Shown piece after piece: positions 15,894-24,228 of a stretch of DNA of 40,465 nt; positions within the stretch are counted from its first letter, which is position 1; each line of letters opens with the position of its first letter. Below the pieces are notes generated by a model, which did no database searches, had not been told where the DNA came from, and saw nothing but the letters and a program-made list of their open reading frames with translations. Source of the stretch: Deltaproteobacteria bacterium. GTDB taxonomy: Bacteria > Desulfobacterota > Syntrophobacteria > Syntrophobacterales > Syntrophobacteraceae. The position numbers were made by a program, and so were the translations under genes. The stretch spans positions 1 through 40,465 of the forward strand of contig JAJYTC010000020.1 in NCBI GenBank assembly GCA_021793275.1, given 5' to 3'.

Positions 15894-17081
15894 CTAACTG
15901 ACCTTCAAAACCAGTGCCCCGCCCGTGTCGCCTGCGGCGCATCCGGTGATGAGCACGTATCCGCCGCCCTTTATTACGGATTCTTCAATTCCCTCGATTA
16001 TCAGCCTTGGAACGGTCGGCGACTGGGGATGGCCGAAAACAAGCGAAGAACCGTAGTTGTTGAAACTGTTAACATCGATGCCGAATTCTTTTGCGAAAAA
16101 CAGGTCGTTGGCGGCGAACGGATTGTGCGTCTTGATCACCGAGACGTCTTTGATGCCGATTCCGGCGCGATCGAGCGCCATTTTTGCCGCAGGGACCGGG
16201 GCCATGGGCATGTGGGCCTTTTCAACCCGGGTAAATCCATAGGAAACCACTTGAATCATGGGTCCGGAATTGCCGCTGAGCATCGCGGCACGATCCCTGG
16301 TGGTCACCAGGATAAGCGCATTGCCGTCGGCCGGGTGAGTCTGGGCGCCAAAGGTGTGAATGCCCCCTTCACGCACGGGTTTAAGCGATGCGAGCCCATC
16401 CCTGGTCGTAGGTGTTACGCCCTCGTCGGCATCTACGATTATCGTCTTTTTCCGCGAAACCTTCACCTCTACCGGGAACATGTACCGTTTCTGGAACGCG
16501 CGGTCATCTTTCATGGAATCCAGGTACTGTTCGTAGCGCCGCACGGCAAGCTCATCGGCCTGCTCACGGGTAAGCCCCGCCTTTTGGGCCACGTTTTCCG
16601 CCGTATGGATCATGGCAAAGCCCGTAGCCGGATCGCTGTTAAAATTATCCATGCACCAGTTTTCGGAAATCACCTCTCCGCCGGGACCGTTGGGATTGGG
16701 CCATACAGTGTGCGGCCCGTTGGACAACCGGTCCGTCATCAGGCATATAGGGCTCTTCATCTGCCCCTGTTCGATGGCCAGAGCGGCATTGTATACGCAG
16801 GTCGTTCCCGTCGAGCATGCCTGCATGATGTTCATGGCGGGTATCTGCAGCCCCATGATGGCGTTGGCCCAGGTGCCGCCGTAAAACCAGTGGTGCTGGC
16901 CCACGGTTATCCCGAAAAAAGTATAGTCGAATTCAGAGGTGTCAAAATTTTTTGCGACAAACCATCTTTTAGCCGTCTCGGCGCCCAACACGATGGAATT
17001 TTCATTTGCAAAGGATCCCTGCCACCTGCAAAAAGGGGAGGAATAATAGCCCTTGTATGGAATGAACGCTTTTTCAAACAT
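15894..17081 (-). CDS. Thiolase family protein (acetyl-CoA C-acyltransferase type)
   Basis: Likely performs the thiolytic cleavage of 3-ketoacyl-CoA that ends each beta-oxidation turn. The 395-residue protein has the nucleophile Cys89 (ACSTGTT), a His in the GHPQSPT segment and the second catalytic Cys in ITGCAAGDTGG. The start at 17081 is preferred because GGAGG lies nine bases upstream; a GTG at 17123 in frame would nearly touch the preceding gene. The sequence is somewhat divergent from FadA (unusual GQHHWFYGG loop, GHP in place of the canonical N-x-x-G-G-x-x-x-x-G-H-P run), so chain-length or substrate preference may differ. It lies 42 bases after the HADH/ECH fusion gene. Confidence 0.88.
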   Translation of the reverse strand: MFEKAFIPYKGYYSSPFCRWQGSFANENSIVLGAETAKRWFVAKNFDTSEFDYTFFGITVGQHHWFYGGTWANAIMGLQIPAMNIMQACSTGTTCVYNAALAIEQGQMKSPICLMTDRLSNGPHTVWPNPNGPGGEVISENWCMDNFNSDPATGFAMIHTAENVAQKAGLTREQADELAVRRYEQYLDSMKDDRAFQKRYMFPVEVKVSRKKTIIVDADEGVTPTTRDGLASLKPVREGGIHTFGAQTHPADGNALILVTTRDRAAMLSGNSGPMIQVVSYGFTRVEKAHMPMAPVPAAKMALDRAGIGIKDVSVIKTHNPFAANDLFFAKEFGIDVNSFNNYGSSLVFGHPQSPTVPRLIIEGIEESVIKGGGYVLITGCAAGDTGGALVLKVS

Positions 17082-17123
17082 TTTCAAATACCTCCGGTTA
17101 TGTTCGGGTTTTTTCGACGTCAC

Positions 17124-19163
17124 CTATTTGCCTGAGTACTGCGGCGGCTTGCCGCCGACTGACGACAACCCTTTAAGAGCATCCTCGGTGGAGAATATGT
17201 AATTCAGTTCGGCAAGCTCGAGATCTACGGCCTCGCGGATCGAAACCTTCTGCTGGGCGTCGATCAGCTCATCGGCCTTCCTAAGCGCCAGGGGGGCCTT
17301 GCGGGAAAGCGCCTTGAGCGTGGCCTCGGCGAGGTTGTCCGGGACACCCGCCGGTTTTTTCCCGGAAAAAAGCGCCTTCACGTTTTCCGCCGAACAGGTC
17401 TTGGCCAGATCGGAAAATTCTGCGGGAATTTCACGTGGACGATATTTTTTGGGCTTTGCTCCCGAGCATACCTCGGCTATGGCTTTATCGAGGTCCTGCG
17501 GTCGGACAAGTTTGGTTATTATCCCGAGGTCAAAGCCATCCTGTGCGGATATGGTTTTGCCGGTAAAAACATAGTATTTCGCCAGTTCGGCGCCGATTTG
17601 GCGGGCAGTCCGTATCATTCCGCCAAGACCGGGGTAAATCCCTATCGCCGTTTCCGGAAACGACATCGATCCCGCCGGGGTTGCGACTATGGCCTGGCAA
17701 GCCAGCGCCAGCTCGCTTCCCCCGCCCATCGAGAGCCCGTCCAGGACGGCCACGGTGATTTTGGGAGATTCTTCGACTCGTAGCAGGAACTCGTGTCCCT
17801 TTTTCGTAAAGGCACAAGTATCGTCAATGCGGCCATTTTTGATATTGTCTATGAAATACCGGATGTCGGCGCCTGCAACGAACGCCTTCCCCGAGCCCTT
17901 GAAGACGATCGCCCGCACGTTAGGATCGGCCTCTGCGACGGCAAATTTTTCCATGAGCTGGGAGACCACGGTCTCATTGAGGGCGTTCAGCGCTTCGGGC
18001 CGATCGATCGTAACAGTTGCTATGCCGTTTCGGACCCGCAGGTCCACGAACTGAAACTCGAAGGGCTTTCCGAGTTCCTTTTGCTTTACGAGGATCTCCG
18101 GCATCTTGAAATCGCCGTATCGCCCGGTCATGGCCTCGACCAGTCTGAAGCTCCTGTCGATTCCTATGCGGTTCATAATCTCGAAGGGACCCTGCTGCCA
18201 GCGAAGTCCCACCTTGGCCCCACGGTCGGTGTCCTCGATGGTTGCGATCCCTTCGCTTACAAGGGCCGCAGCGGCCCCCAGGCAGGCCCCCAGGAGCCTG
18301 TCCTGAATCGCTTCCATCTTCGATTCATCGACTGCACCGGAAAGGTCCCAGTTTTTGCCCGAGTCCATCTGGACCCGCAGGAGCTTCGGCGTATCGTAGA
18401 GCGAGCCCAGTTCGCGGCCGAAGGTAGTCGAGGCATGCACCTCGATGGGTATGCCGGTTACGTTCATCAGCTCGAAGGGACCCATGCCGATGTTAAAAGC
18501 GCGTTTTGCGGCCTCCTCGATAGTAGCGATGTTAGCGATGCCCTCGCTTAAGATGTGCACGGATTCACTCAGAAGAGGAGAGAAAAACCTGTTCACGCAA
18601 AAACCGGAGGCATCCTTTACCAGAATGGTTGTCTTCGCATGGAGCCGTCCCACCTCGAGGGCGAGATCTACGGTCTCCTCGCTTGTCCCCGCGTGCGGAA
18701 TGATTTCGAGCAGCCGGTTTTTCGCCGGGTGGAAAAAGTAGTGCATCCCGACGAAACGGTCGGGCCTGTTGGTCGCCCCGGCCAATTCGGAGACGTAGTA
18801 GCTGGACGTGTTTGTCGCCAGGATCGTATCTTTGGAGCAGATGGAGTCGAGCTTTTTGAAGAGGTCCTTCTTGACATTTTCGTCTTCGAACACCGCCTCG
18901 ATAACCAGGTCAACGTTTGCGAGTTCGTTCAAATCCGCCGTTCCGTGGATGCGGCCCAGAGTCTGATTTACTTCCTCTCTGGTAAATATGTTCCGCTCGA
19001 CGCCCTGTTCGAGAATTTGAGTAATGGTGCCGATCCCGCGCTGCACAAACTCATCTTTCATATCGACCAGTACAACGTTTAACCCCTCCTGCGCCAGTTT
19101 TTGCCCGATCCCCGACCCCATATTGCCGGCGCCAACCACTCCTATCCTGGTAATTTCTTTCAT
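17124..19163 (-). CDS. 3-hydroxyacyl-CoA dehydrogenase / enoyl-CoA hydratase fusion
   Basis: A 679-residue bifunctional beta-oxidation enzyme: hydration of enoyl-CoA, then NAD-dependent oxidation of the hydroxyacyl-CoA. The domain order is dehydrogenase first, the reverse of FadB/FadJ. Residues 1-290 hold the Rossmann domain (GVVGAGNMGSGIG at 8-20) and the HADH C-terminal domain (FFHPAKNRLLEIIPH); a second HADH C-terminal copy spans about 300-365 (HADHs in FadB likewise have two). The crotonase domain runs from about 373 to 570 with both catalytic Glu residues (LSMGGGSELALAC and FPETAIGIYPGLGG) and the oxyanion segment GAD. GGAGG lies before ATG 19163. It sits between the ligase and thiolase genes of the operon. 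Confidence 0.93.
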   Translation of the reverse strand: MKEITRIGVVGAGNMGSGIGQKLAQEGLNVVLVDMKDEFVQRGIGTITQILEQGVERNIFTREEVNQTLGRIHGTADLNELANVDLVIEAVFEDENVKKDLFKKLDSICSKDTILATNTSSYYVSELAGATNRPDRFVGMHYFFHPAKNRLLEIIPHAGTSEETVDLALEVGRLHAKTTILVKDASGFCVNRFFSPLLSESVHILSEGIANIATIEEAAKRAFNIGMGPFELMNVTGIPIEVHASTTFGRELGSLYDTPKLLRVQMDSGKNWDLSGAVDESKMEAIQDRLLGACLGAAAALVSEGIATIEDTDRGAKVGLRWQQGPFEIMNRIGIDRSFRLVEAMTGRYGDFKMPEILVKQKELGKPFEFQFVDLRVRNGIATVTIDRPEALNALNETVVSQLMEKFAVAEADPNVRAIVFKGSGKAFVAGADIRYFIDNIKNGRIDDTCAFTKKGHEFLLRVEESPKITVAVLDGLSMGGGSELALACQAIVATPAGSMSFPETAIGIYPGLGGMIRTARQIGAELAKYYVFTGKTISAQDGFDLGIITKLVRPQDLDKAIAEVCSGAKPKKYRPREIPAEFSDLAKTCSAENVKALFSGKKPAGVPDNLAEATLKALSRKAPLALRKADELIDAQQKVSIREAVDLELAELNYIFSTEDALKGLSSVGGKPPQYSGK

Positions 19164-19260
19164 TTTTCCTCCATAAAGTGAAAATTGGGCATGGAACCTG
19201 TTCTCAAGCTGGAACCCTCAACCGGCACGCGCCGGTTTTGCGGACCGAAACCGGGCCGCC

Positions 19261-20754
19261 TCACTTATCTCCGCGCAATATTCGTTTCAATATTTTGCCT
19301 GTCGGGCTCTTGGGCAGCTCCCTGGTCAAGATTATCTTCCGGGGCACCTTGTAGGCGGACATATTGGCCCGGCAAAACTCGATAATGCTCTCTTCGCTCG
19401 CCTGCATGCCGTCTTTCAGCACAATACTGGCGTGCACCGTTTCGCCCCTGATCGGATCGGACACGCCGTATACCGCCGCCTCCTGGACCGCGGGATGCTG
19501 ATAGATCACCTGCTCGACCTCGTTCGGGTAGACGTTGAACCCGGCCGCGTTTATCATGTCCTTCAACCGGTCGGTGATGTAGAAATAACCTTCGTCATCC
19601 ATCTTGCCTATATCGCCCGTTCGGAGCCATCCGTTGCGGATTGCCCTGGCTGTTTCCTCCGGCTTGCCCCAGTAGCCCTTCATAACGTTCGGGCCCCTGA
19701 CGATTATTTCCCCCTGCTCCCCGGGCGGCAATTCGTTGCCTTCATCGTCGGCAACCCTTACGTCCACATTTTCGATCGGTGTTCCCACGCTGCCGTGCTT
19801 GAATCTGTAGCTGTGATTGTAGAGTGTGTGCGGTGAGCATTCCGTCAGCCCGTAGCCTTCGTGGGCGAAGATACCGAATTTTTCCTTCCACTGAAGCGCT
19901 GTTTCCCTCGGCATGGTGGCGGCGGCCGTGAAGCAGTAGCGCACGCTCGACAGGTCATACCGCGAGGTGTCCATATTCAGAAGGTAGATAAAAATGGTCG
20001 GAACGGCAAAGAGCATGGTCACGCGATGGGAAACCACCGCTTCGAGCACCGGTTCCGGTTCGAAACGGCGATGCATCACAAGGGTTGCGCATTTGGTGAA
20101 AGCCGAATTCATTATGAAATTCTGACCGAAGCAGTGAAAAAGAGGCACGAACAGCTGCATCCGGTCCTCGGGCCCCACTAACGAGTGATTGCCGGCCGAA
20201 GCCGAATTGGACATAACGTTCATATGGGTCAGCGTGGCGCCCTTAGGAAAGCCGGTGGTCCCGGAAGTGTACAAAATGGCCGCAGGATCGTTCGGGTCCA
20301 TGTCGAGGCAGCGGCATTCGGCGGCAGCCCCGGACATAAGAGTTTCCATGTCCAGATCGTTACCGGCTTCTCCTTCGGCGATTATTATCTTCTCGAGCGC
20401 GGGCAATTCATCCCGTGGAACTTCTTCACGCAGTTCGCCGGTCGTAAAGAGAATCTTGCAGCCGGAGTCGTCGGCTATATATTTTACTTCCCTTTTCTTC
20501 GACATCACATTGATGGATACGACGATGGCGCCGAGCTTCTGGGCAGCAAAATAAGCGATCGGAAAGGCCGGGATGTTCGGCAGAAATACGCCCACCCTGT
20601 CCCCCTTTTCGACCCCGAGGGCACGTAGCGCATTGGCCAGCCGATTCACTCGCTCGTTCAGTTCTTTATAGGAATAAGTCTGCCCTTCGAAAATCAACGC
20701 GGCTTTTTCCGGAAAGTAAAGACTCGCCCGCTCTATGTTTTTTGCGATGTTCAT
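19261..20754 (-). CDS. Long-chain-type acyl-CoA ligase
   Basis: Activates a carboxylic acid to its CoA thioester through an acyl-adenylate. The 497-residue ANL-superfamily protein has the P-loop-like YTSGTTGFPKGA (about 163-174), EGYGLTE (A5), the TGDIG aspartate and, near the C-terminus, the hinge and catalytic Lys in PKSPTGKILKR. In the operon it precedes the complete beta-oxidation set, so a fatty acid is the most likely substrate; chain length cannot be read from sequence. The start is ATG 20754, with GGAG eight bases upstream. An HTH-like fragment overlaps the start in another frame. Confidence 0.92.
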   Translation of the reverse strand: MNIAKNIERASLYFPEKAALIFEGQTYSYKELNERVNRLANALRALGVEKGDRVGVFLPNIPAFPIAYFAAQKLGAIVVSINVMSKKREVKYIADDSGCKILFTTGELREEVPRDELPALEKIIIAEGEAGNDLDMETLMSGAAAECRCLDMDPNDPAAILYTSGTTGFPKGATLTHMNVMSNSASAGNHSLVGPEDRMQLFVPLFHCFGQNFIMNSAFTKCATLVMHRRFEPEPVLEAVVSHRVTMLFAVPTIFIYLLNMDTSRYDLSSVRYCFTAAATMPRETALQWKEKFGIFAHEGYGLTECSPHTLYNHSYRFKHGSVGTPIENVDVRVADDEGNELPPGEQGEIIVRGPNVMKGYWGKPEETARAIRNGWLRTGDIGKMDDEGYFYITDRLKDMINAAGFNVYPNEVEQVIYQHPAVQEAAVYGVSDPIRGETVHASIVLKDGMQASEESIIEFCRANMSAYKVPRKIILTRELPKSPTGKILKRILRGDK

Positions 20755-20881
20755 CCTCTGGACTCCGTCTGATAGTTACCGACAGTTTGGTGACACCGGT
20801 CCGCTCCGCCAACTCAGCCGGGCGGATGTTCCTGGTCTTTGCGAGCTCTTTCAGTTTTTCGGTAATCGCGTTTCCATTCAT
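20666..20881 (-). pseudogene. Helix-turn-helix N-terminal fragment overlapping the ligase start
   Basis: A 71-codon frame whose first 40 residues (EKLKELAKTRNIRPAELAERTGVTKLSV) resemble the first three helices of an XRE-type DNA-binding domain. The remainder lies inside the ligase gene in another frame and has no resemblance to a regulator. No Shine-Dalgarno is visible. It could be the decayed N-terminus of a regulator or a chance similarity; it is recorded because the HTH-like part lies wholly upstream of the ligase start. Confidence 0.3.
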
Positions 20882-20990
20882 GGGCGGGAAGTTTTACACG
20901 GAGCACACCTTCGGTCAAGCTATTTTATAGCTACTAGCGCTTGTACCGCGAAAAAAAAAGCGCGCAGGAATGAAAAATCAGGTGTAAAGA

Positions 20991-21029
20991 AAGGCCCCGG
21001 GCCGCCGCAAGCGGGATCTCCAGGGCCTT
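20991..21029 (-). terminator. Possible terminator after the WrbA-like gene
   Basis: On the minus strand AAGGCCC and GGGCCTT (7-bp stem, large GC-rich loop that can fold further) is followed by TCTTT. It begins about 80 bases after the WrbA-like stop. The T-run is short, so confidence is modest. Confidence 0.4.
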
Positions 21030-21107
21030 CGGGCTCAGGTGGAATAATTAAAAGGAGCTGTGCCATTGCAAAAGCGAAGGGCAGAAACGCGGGGCGACAA
21101 TACCGCA

Positions 21108-21719
21108 TCACCCGTTCTGCAGCTTGAGACCGATCTGGGCGAGCCTGCGTCCGAATACGCGACAGACTGTAGCCTCCTCCGGATCGACCGCCCTTTTGCC
21201 GTCGGGTCCTGCAATATGGCCCGGCCCATAGGGAGAGCCGCCGCCGGTTGTCGTAAAAAGTTCCTTTACCGAGTAGGGAACGCCGACAAGTACGAATCCC
21301 AAATGCAGCAGCGGCGCCATGAGCGTCAGGCTTGTGGTTTCCTGCCCCCCGTGGAGGCTTCCGGTCGATACGAAGACGCCCGCAGGTTTGCCTTCGAAAC
21401 TGCCCTGCAGCCAGAGCCCGGAGAGCTGATCGATCTGGTTCTTGAGTTGGGCGGAGACGTTTCCGAATCTGGTGGGCGTGCCGAATGCTATCGCACCGGC
21501 GTCTTTAAAATCGTCCATGGTCACCAGGGGAACGTCTTTTTGAGCGTCCCTTCCGGCCTTCATACCCGCATTCGACTCCACCAGGGCCTCGGGCATCAGT
21601 TCCGGCACGCGCCGAAGCACCGGTTCGGCCCCTGCCACCTCACTTACCCCTTCCGCGACAAGCTTCGCCATGCTGAAAACGTTACCGTACGTGCTGTAAT
21701 AGACGATGAGCACTTTCAT
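21108..21719 (-). CDS. wrbA: WrbA-type NAD(P)H:quinone oxidoreductase
   Basis: A flavodoxin-like FMN enzyme that reduces quinones by two electrons. The 203-residue length is typical of type IV quinone oxidoreductases. The FMN phosphate loop is in VLIVYYSTYGNVFSMA (3-18); GTPTRFGNVSAQLKNQID and STGSLHGGQETT are WrbA signatures that separate it from plain flavodoxins, and SPYGPGHIAGPDG follows near the C-terminus. A GGGAG box precedes ATG 21719. It lies in the same orientation between the FabH-like and ligase genes, but with gaps of 267 and about 350 bases, so it may be its own transcript. Confidence 0.93.
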   Translation of the reverse strand: MKVLIVYYSTYGNVFSMAKLVAEGVSEVAGAEPVLRRVPELMPEALVESNAGMKAGRDAQKDVPLVTMDDFKDAGAIAFGTPTRFGNVSAQLKNQIDQLSGLWLQGSFEGKPAGVFVSTGSLHGGQETTSLTLMAPLLHLGFVLVGVPYSVKELFTTTGGGSPYGPGHIAGPDGKRAVDPEEATVCRVFGRRLAQIGLKLQNG

Positions 21720-21939
21720 TGGATTCTCCCATTCGATTAATAGTACCGCACCCGTTACTCTTATGCCGTCACCGACTGAAACAAGCTAAAAACGGTGTCC
21801 GCCGGGCGCAAGGGATAGCACTGTCAGAGTCATGAGATCTTGGTGATATTTATTGCTCGCAGGGAAAAAGCGTTGTAGAAAAGCACGCCGCTAAAGGCGG
21901 CTGTTGGGTATGTGACGATAGGGGCGTGTGTGCGGAGGG

Positions 21940-21965
21940 ACCCGGCCTGGAGTCCCAGGCCGGGT
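21940..21965. terminator. Strong hairpin downstream of the FabH-like gene
   Basis: A perfect 11-bp stem (ACCCGGCCTGG 21940-21950 with CCAGGCCGGGT 21955-21965) and a four-base loop lies 20 bases after the FabH-like stop. On the minus strand no T-run follows; on the plus strand a T-run appears 10-20 bases later. It probably stabilises or ends the SDR-FabH transcript. Confidence 0.5.
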
Positions 21966-21986
21966 TAGAGTGCTTATTTTTTTAGC

Positions 21987-22991
21987 TTAGCATCCCCACC
22001 ATCTCATCAGGGCGCTTCCCCAGGTAAAGCCGGCCCCGAACGCCGACATCAGCAGGTAGTCTCCCTTCTTGAGATCGTAGTCTCTTTCTACCAACGCCTC
22101 GTAGAGGGCGAGCGGGATGCTGGCCGCGACCGTGTTCCCGTATTTGTCGATGTTTACGACAATCTTTTCCTCTTCGATATGCGCACGCTCCGCGGTGGCA
22201 TCTATGATCCGTTTGTTTGCCTGGTGCGGAACAAAAAGCGTGATGTCCTTACCGGTGAGGCCGTTTTTTTCGAGGATCCGGACCGAAACGTCCGACATTC
22301 CGCTTACCGAGGCCTTGAACACCTGGCGTCCGTCCTGGGTTACGTAATGTTCCCGGTTGTCGATGGATTCGTGGCTGGGCGGTATACGGCTTCCCCCGCC
22401 CCTGACGCAAAGGTATTCGCCGCCTCCTCCATCGATTTTCAACATAAAATCGAGAAGGCCGAAGCCCGGCTCATCACATGCCTCCAGGAGCACAGCGCCG
22501 GCGCCGTCGCCGAAAATGACACAGGTGCTCCTGTCGGTGTAGTCGATAATAGTGGAAATTACGTCGCTGCCTATAACCAGCGCCCGGTTGACTTTCCCGG
22601 ACTCGATAAGCTGGGAGGCGGTCGAAAGAGAAAAAAGAAAACCTGAACATCCGGCCGACAGGTCGAATCCCCAGGCATTTTTTGCCCCGATCTTATCTTG
22701 CACCAGGCACGCAGTCGATGGAAACAGCATATCGGGAGTAACGGTGCCGACAATAATGAGGTCCACCTCCTCGGGGCTTACTCCAGCCCTTTCGAGGCAC
22801 TCAATGGCAGCCGGAACCGCCATGTGCGAACATCCGAGCCCCGGCTCCAAAATGCGGCGTTCGCGGATCCCGGTCCTGGTCACGATCCAGTCGTCCGAGG
22901 TTTCCACCATCTTTTCCAGATCGCTGTTTGTGAGCTTCCTTTCCGGCAGGAAGCGCCCGACTGAGCGGATATATGCTGTACGTTGCTTCAT
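21987..22991 (-). CDS. FabH-like 3-oxoacyl-ACP synthase III
   Basis: A KAS III-fold enzyme that condenses an acyl-CoA starter with a malonyl-type extender. The 334 residues carry the catalytic triad: Cys115 (SAGCSGF), His in VPHQANKRI and Asn in DKYGNTVAASIP; DDWIVTRTGIRERR is the usual N-terminal signature. It is 14 bases downstream of an SDR reductase and upstream of beta-oxidation genes, an unusual home for the fatty-acid initiation enzyme, which normally sits with plsX and fabD. It may be a specialised second KAS III. No ACP gene is nearby. The triad makes activity likely, but the substrate is not known. Confidence 0.9.
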   Translation of the reverse strand: MKQRTAYIRSVGRFLPERKLTNSDLEKMVETSDDWIVTRTGIRERRILEPGLGCSHMAVPAAIECLERAGVSPEEVDLIIVGTVTPDMLFPSTACLVQDKIGAKNAWGFDLSAGCSGFLFSLSTASQLIESGKVNRALVIGSDVISTIIDYTDRSTCVIFGDGAGAVLLEACDEPGFGLLDFMLKIDGGGGEYLCVRGGGSRIPPSHESIDNREHYVTQDGRQVFKASVSGMSDVSVRILEKNGLTGKDITLFVPHQANKRIIDATAERAHIEEEKIVVNIDKYGNTVAASIPLALYEALVERDYDLKKGDYLLMSAFGAGFTWGSALMRWWGC

Positions 22992-23004
22992 CTGATCAAT
23001 ACCT

Positions 23005-23796
23005 TTACATCACTCCCTTATAATATCCGCCGTCTATCTGGATGGAATCGCCCGTGATGAAACCGGCCCGCTCGGAAGCCAGAAAGGTTATGAGCGCCGC
23101 TACCTCATCGGGTTTGCCCATCCGCCCGAGCACCATTTGGGATTCCCATTTGCCGATGATCTCTTCGGGCGTTGTCCCCTGCTTTTGAGCCACGTCGATC
23201 GAGAGCAGGCGCACTCGTTCGGTCGCAATATATGCCGGGCAGACGTTGTTGACGGTAATGTTATAGGGTGCAAGTTCGTTGGATAATGTCTTGGCCAGCC
23301 CCACGACCCCGATTCGGATCGTGTTGGACAAAATGAGACCAGGGATCGGCTGTTTGACGGAAACCGAGGTCATATTGATAATCCTTCCCCATCGCTTTTC
23401 CATCATCACGGGGACAGCTTCCCTGGTCATCGTAATGGTGCTCAACAGATTGAGCCTGAAACCCCGGACCCACAATTCCTCGTCGATTTCCAAAAACTGC
23501 CTGTCGGGAGGGCCGCCGGCGTTGTTCACCAGAATGTCGATTGTTCCGAAATGCTCAACCCCTTTGCGGATGAAGTTTTTCGCATCATCAGTGAGGCTCA
23601 AATCGGCGGCAATGCCTATCACCTCGTTGCCTGTAATCGACCGGATTTCTTCGACAGCTTTTGGCAGCTCAGGATCGTCCAATGCGCAGATGGCGACTTT
23701 AGCGCCTTCTTTGCTAAGCTCGATTGCCGTCGCCTTGCCGATTCCCTGACTGGCTCCGGCTATAAAGGCGACCTTGTCCTTTAGACCCAAATCCAT
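23005..23796 (-). CDS. SDR-family oxidoreductase lacking the canonical YxxxK pair
   Basis: A 263-residue short-chain dehydrogenase/reductase-fold protein. The cofactor loop GASQGIGKA lies near residues 13-21 and NNAGGPPD near 92. The start at 23796 is fixed by a strong GGAGG nine bases upstream; an upstream in-frame ATG at 23862 would add 22 unrelated residues. In the catalytic region, TSVSVKQPIPGLILSNTIRIGV, the Ser is present but the Tyr and Lys of YxxxK are replaced (SNTIR). This belongs to a recognised SDR subgroup with LSN..R in that place, whose chemistry I cannot assign. It is the first gene of the operon and overlaps FabH closely (14 bases). Confidence 0.85.
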   Translation of the reverse strand: MDLGLKDKVAFIAGASQGIGKATAIELSKEGAKVAICALDDPELPKAVEEIRSITGNEVIGIAADLSLTDDAKNFIRKGVEHFGTIDILVNNAGGPPDRQFLEIDEELWVRGFRLNLLSTITMTREAVPVMMEKRWGRIINMTSVSVKQPIPGLILSNTIRIGVVGLAKTLSNELAPYNITVNNVCPAYIATERVRLLSIDVAQKQGTTPEEIIGKWESQMVLGRMGKPDEVAALITFLASERAGFITGDSIQIDGGYYKGVM

Positions 23797-24228
23797 TTGC
23801 GGTCCTCCTTTGAGAAAACGAATTAAAACCAGCTGCAGACTGAATAGAAACAGGCGGCTCAATTAAAATTTTTTCCAAGAGACCGGGATTGAAAGCACAG
23901 GATTTTAGTCGAGATTAACCAGGGTTTCAATATCAATCTTGAGGCGGGAGGGGTAAACGCAAAGTGATTGCGTATTTCGACCGGAAATCGTAGACTATCA
24001 GGCTTCCAGGCGTGCACGCGGAGGTTTTTGGGGCAAAAACCCGATACCAATATCGAGTTTTGGTTCACAACGCGCAAGTTGATACATTATTTCAAATAGT
24101 ACGCGAATTACTTCTTCCTGCTCACAAGGTCCCGAACCCGGTTCATAAAGTCCTGTTTGTGCATAAAAGCAGCGAAACAGCCGAATATATCCGGCGAGAT
24201 CATCTATGATTTGCAGGAGGAAATTTCC
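23797..24228. other. Divergent promoter region with two tandem small hairpins
   Basis: 432 bases between the minus-strand fatty-acid operon and the plus-strand methyltransferase/molybdoenzyme set. Two short palindromes lie side by side: GTTTTTG/CAAAAAC (24024-24040) and CGATA/TATCG with loop CCAA (24042-24055). They could be operators or RNA hairpins. No clear promoter was found on either strand, and no convincing gene. Confidence 0.45.

Noticed and set aside
15852-17135. 427-codon plus-strand open frame antisense to the thiolase
   Set aside because: The minus strand encodes a thiolase with its active-site motifs; the plus frame has no family resemblance and arises from GC-biased codons.
24157-24228. 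Upstream ATG extension of the second methyltransferase-like gene
   Set aside because: ATG 24157 lacks a ribosome site, while GGAGG fits TTG 24229 exactly; the added 24 residues do not match the family.
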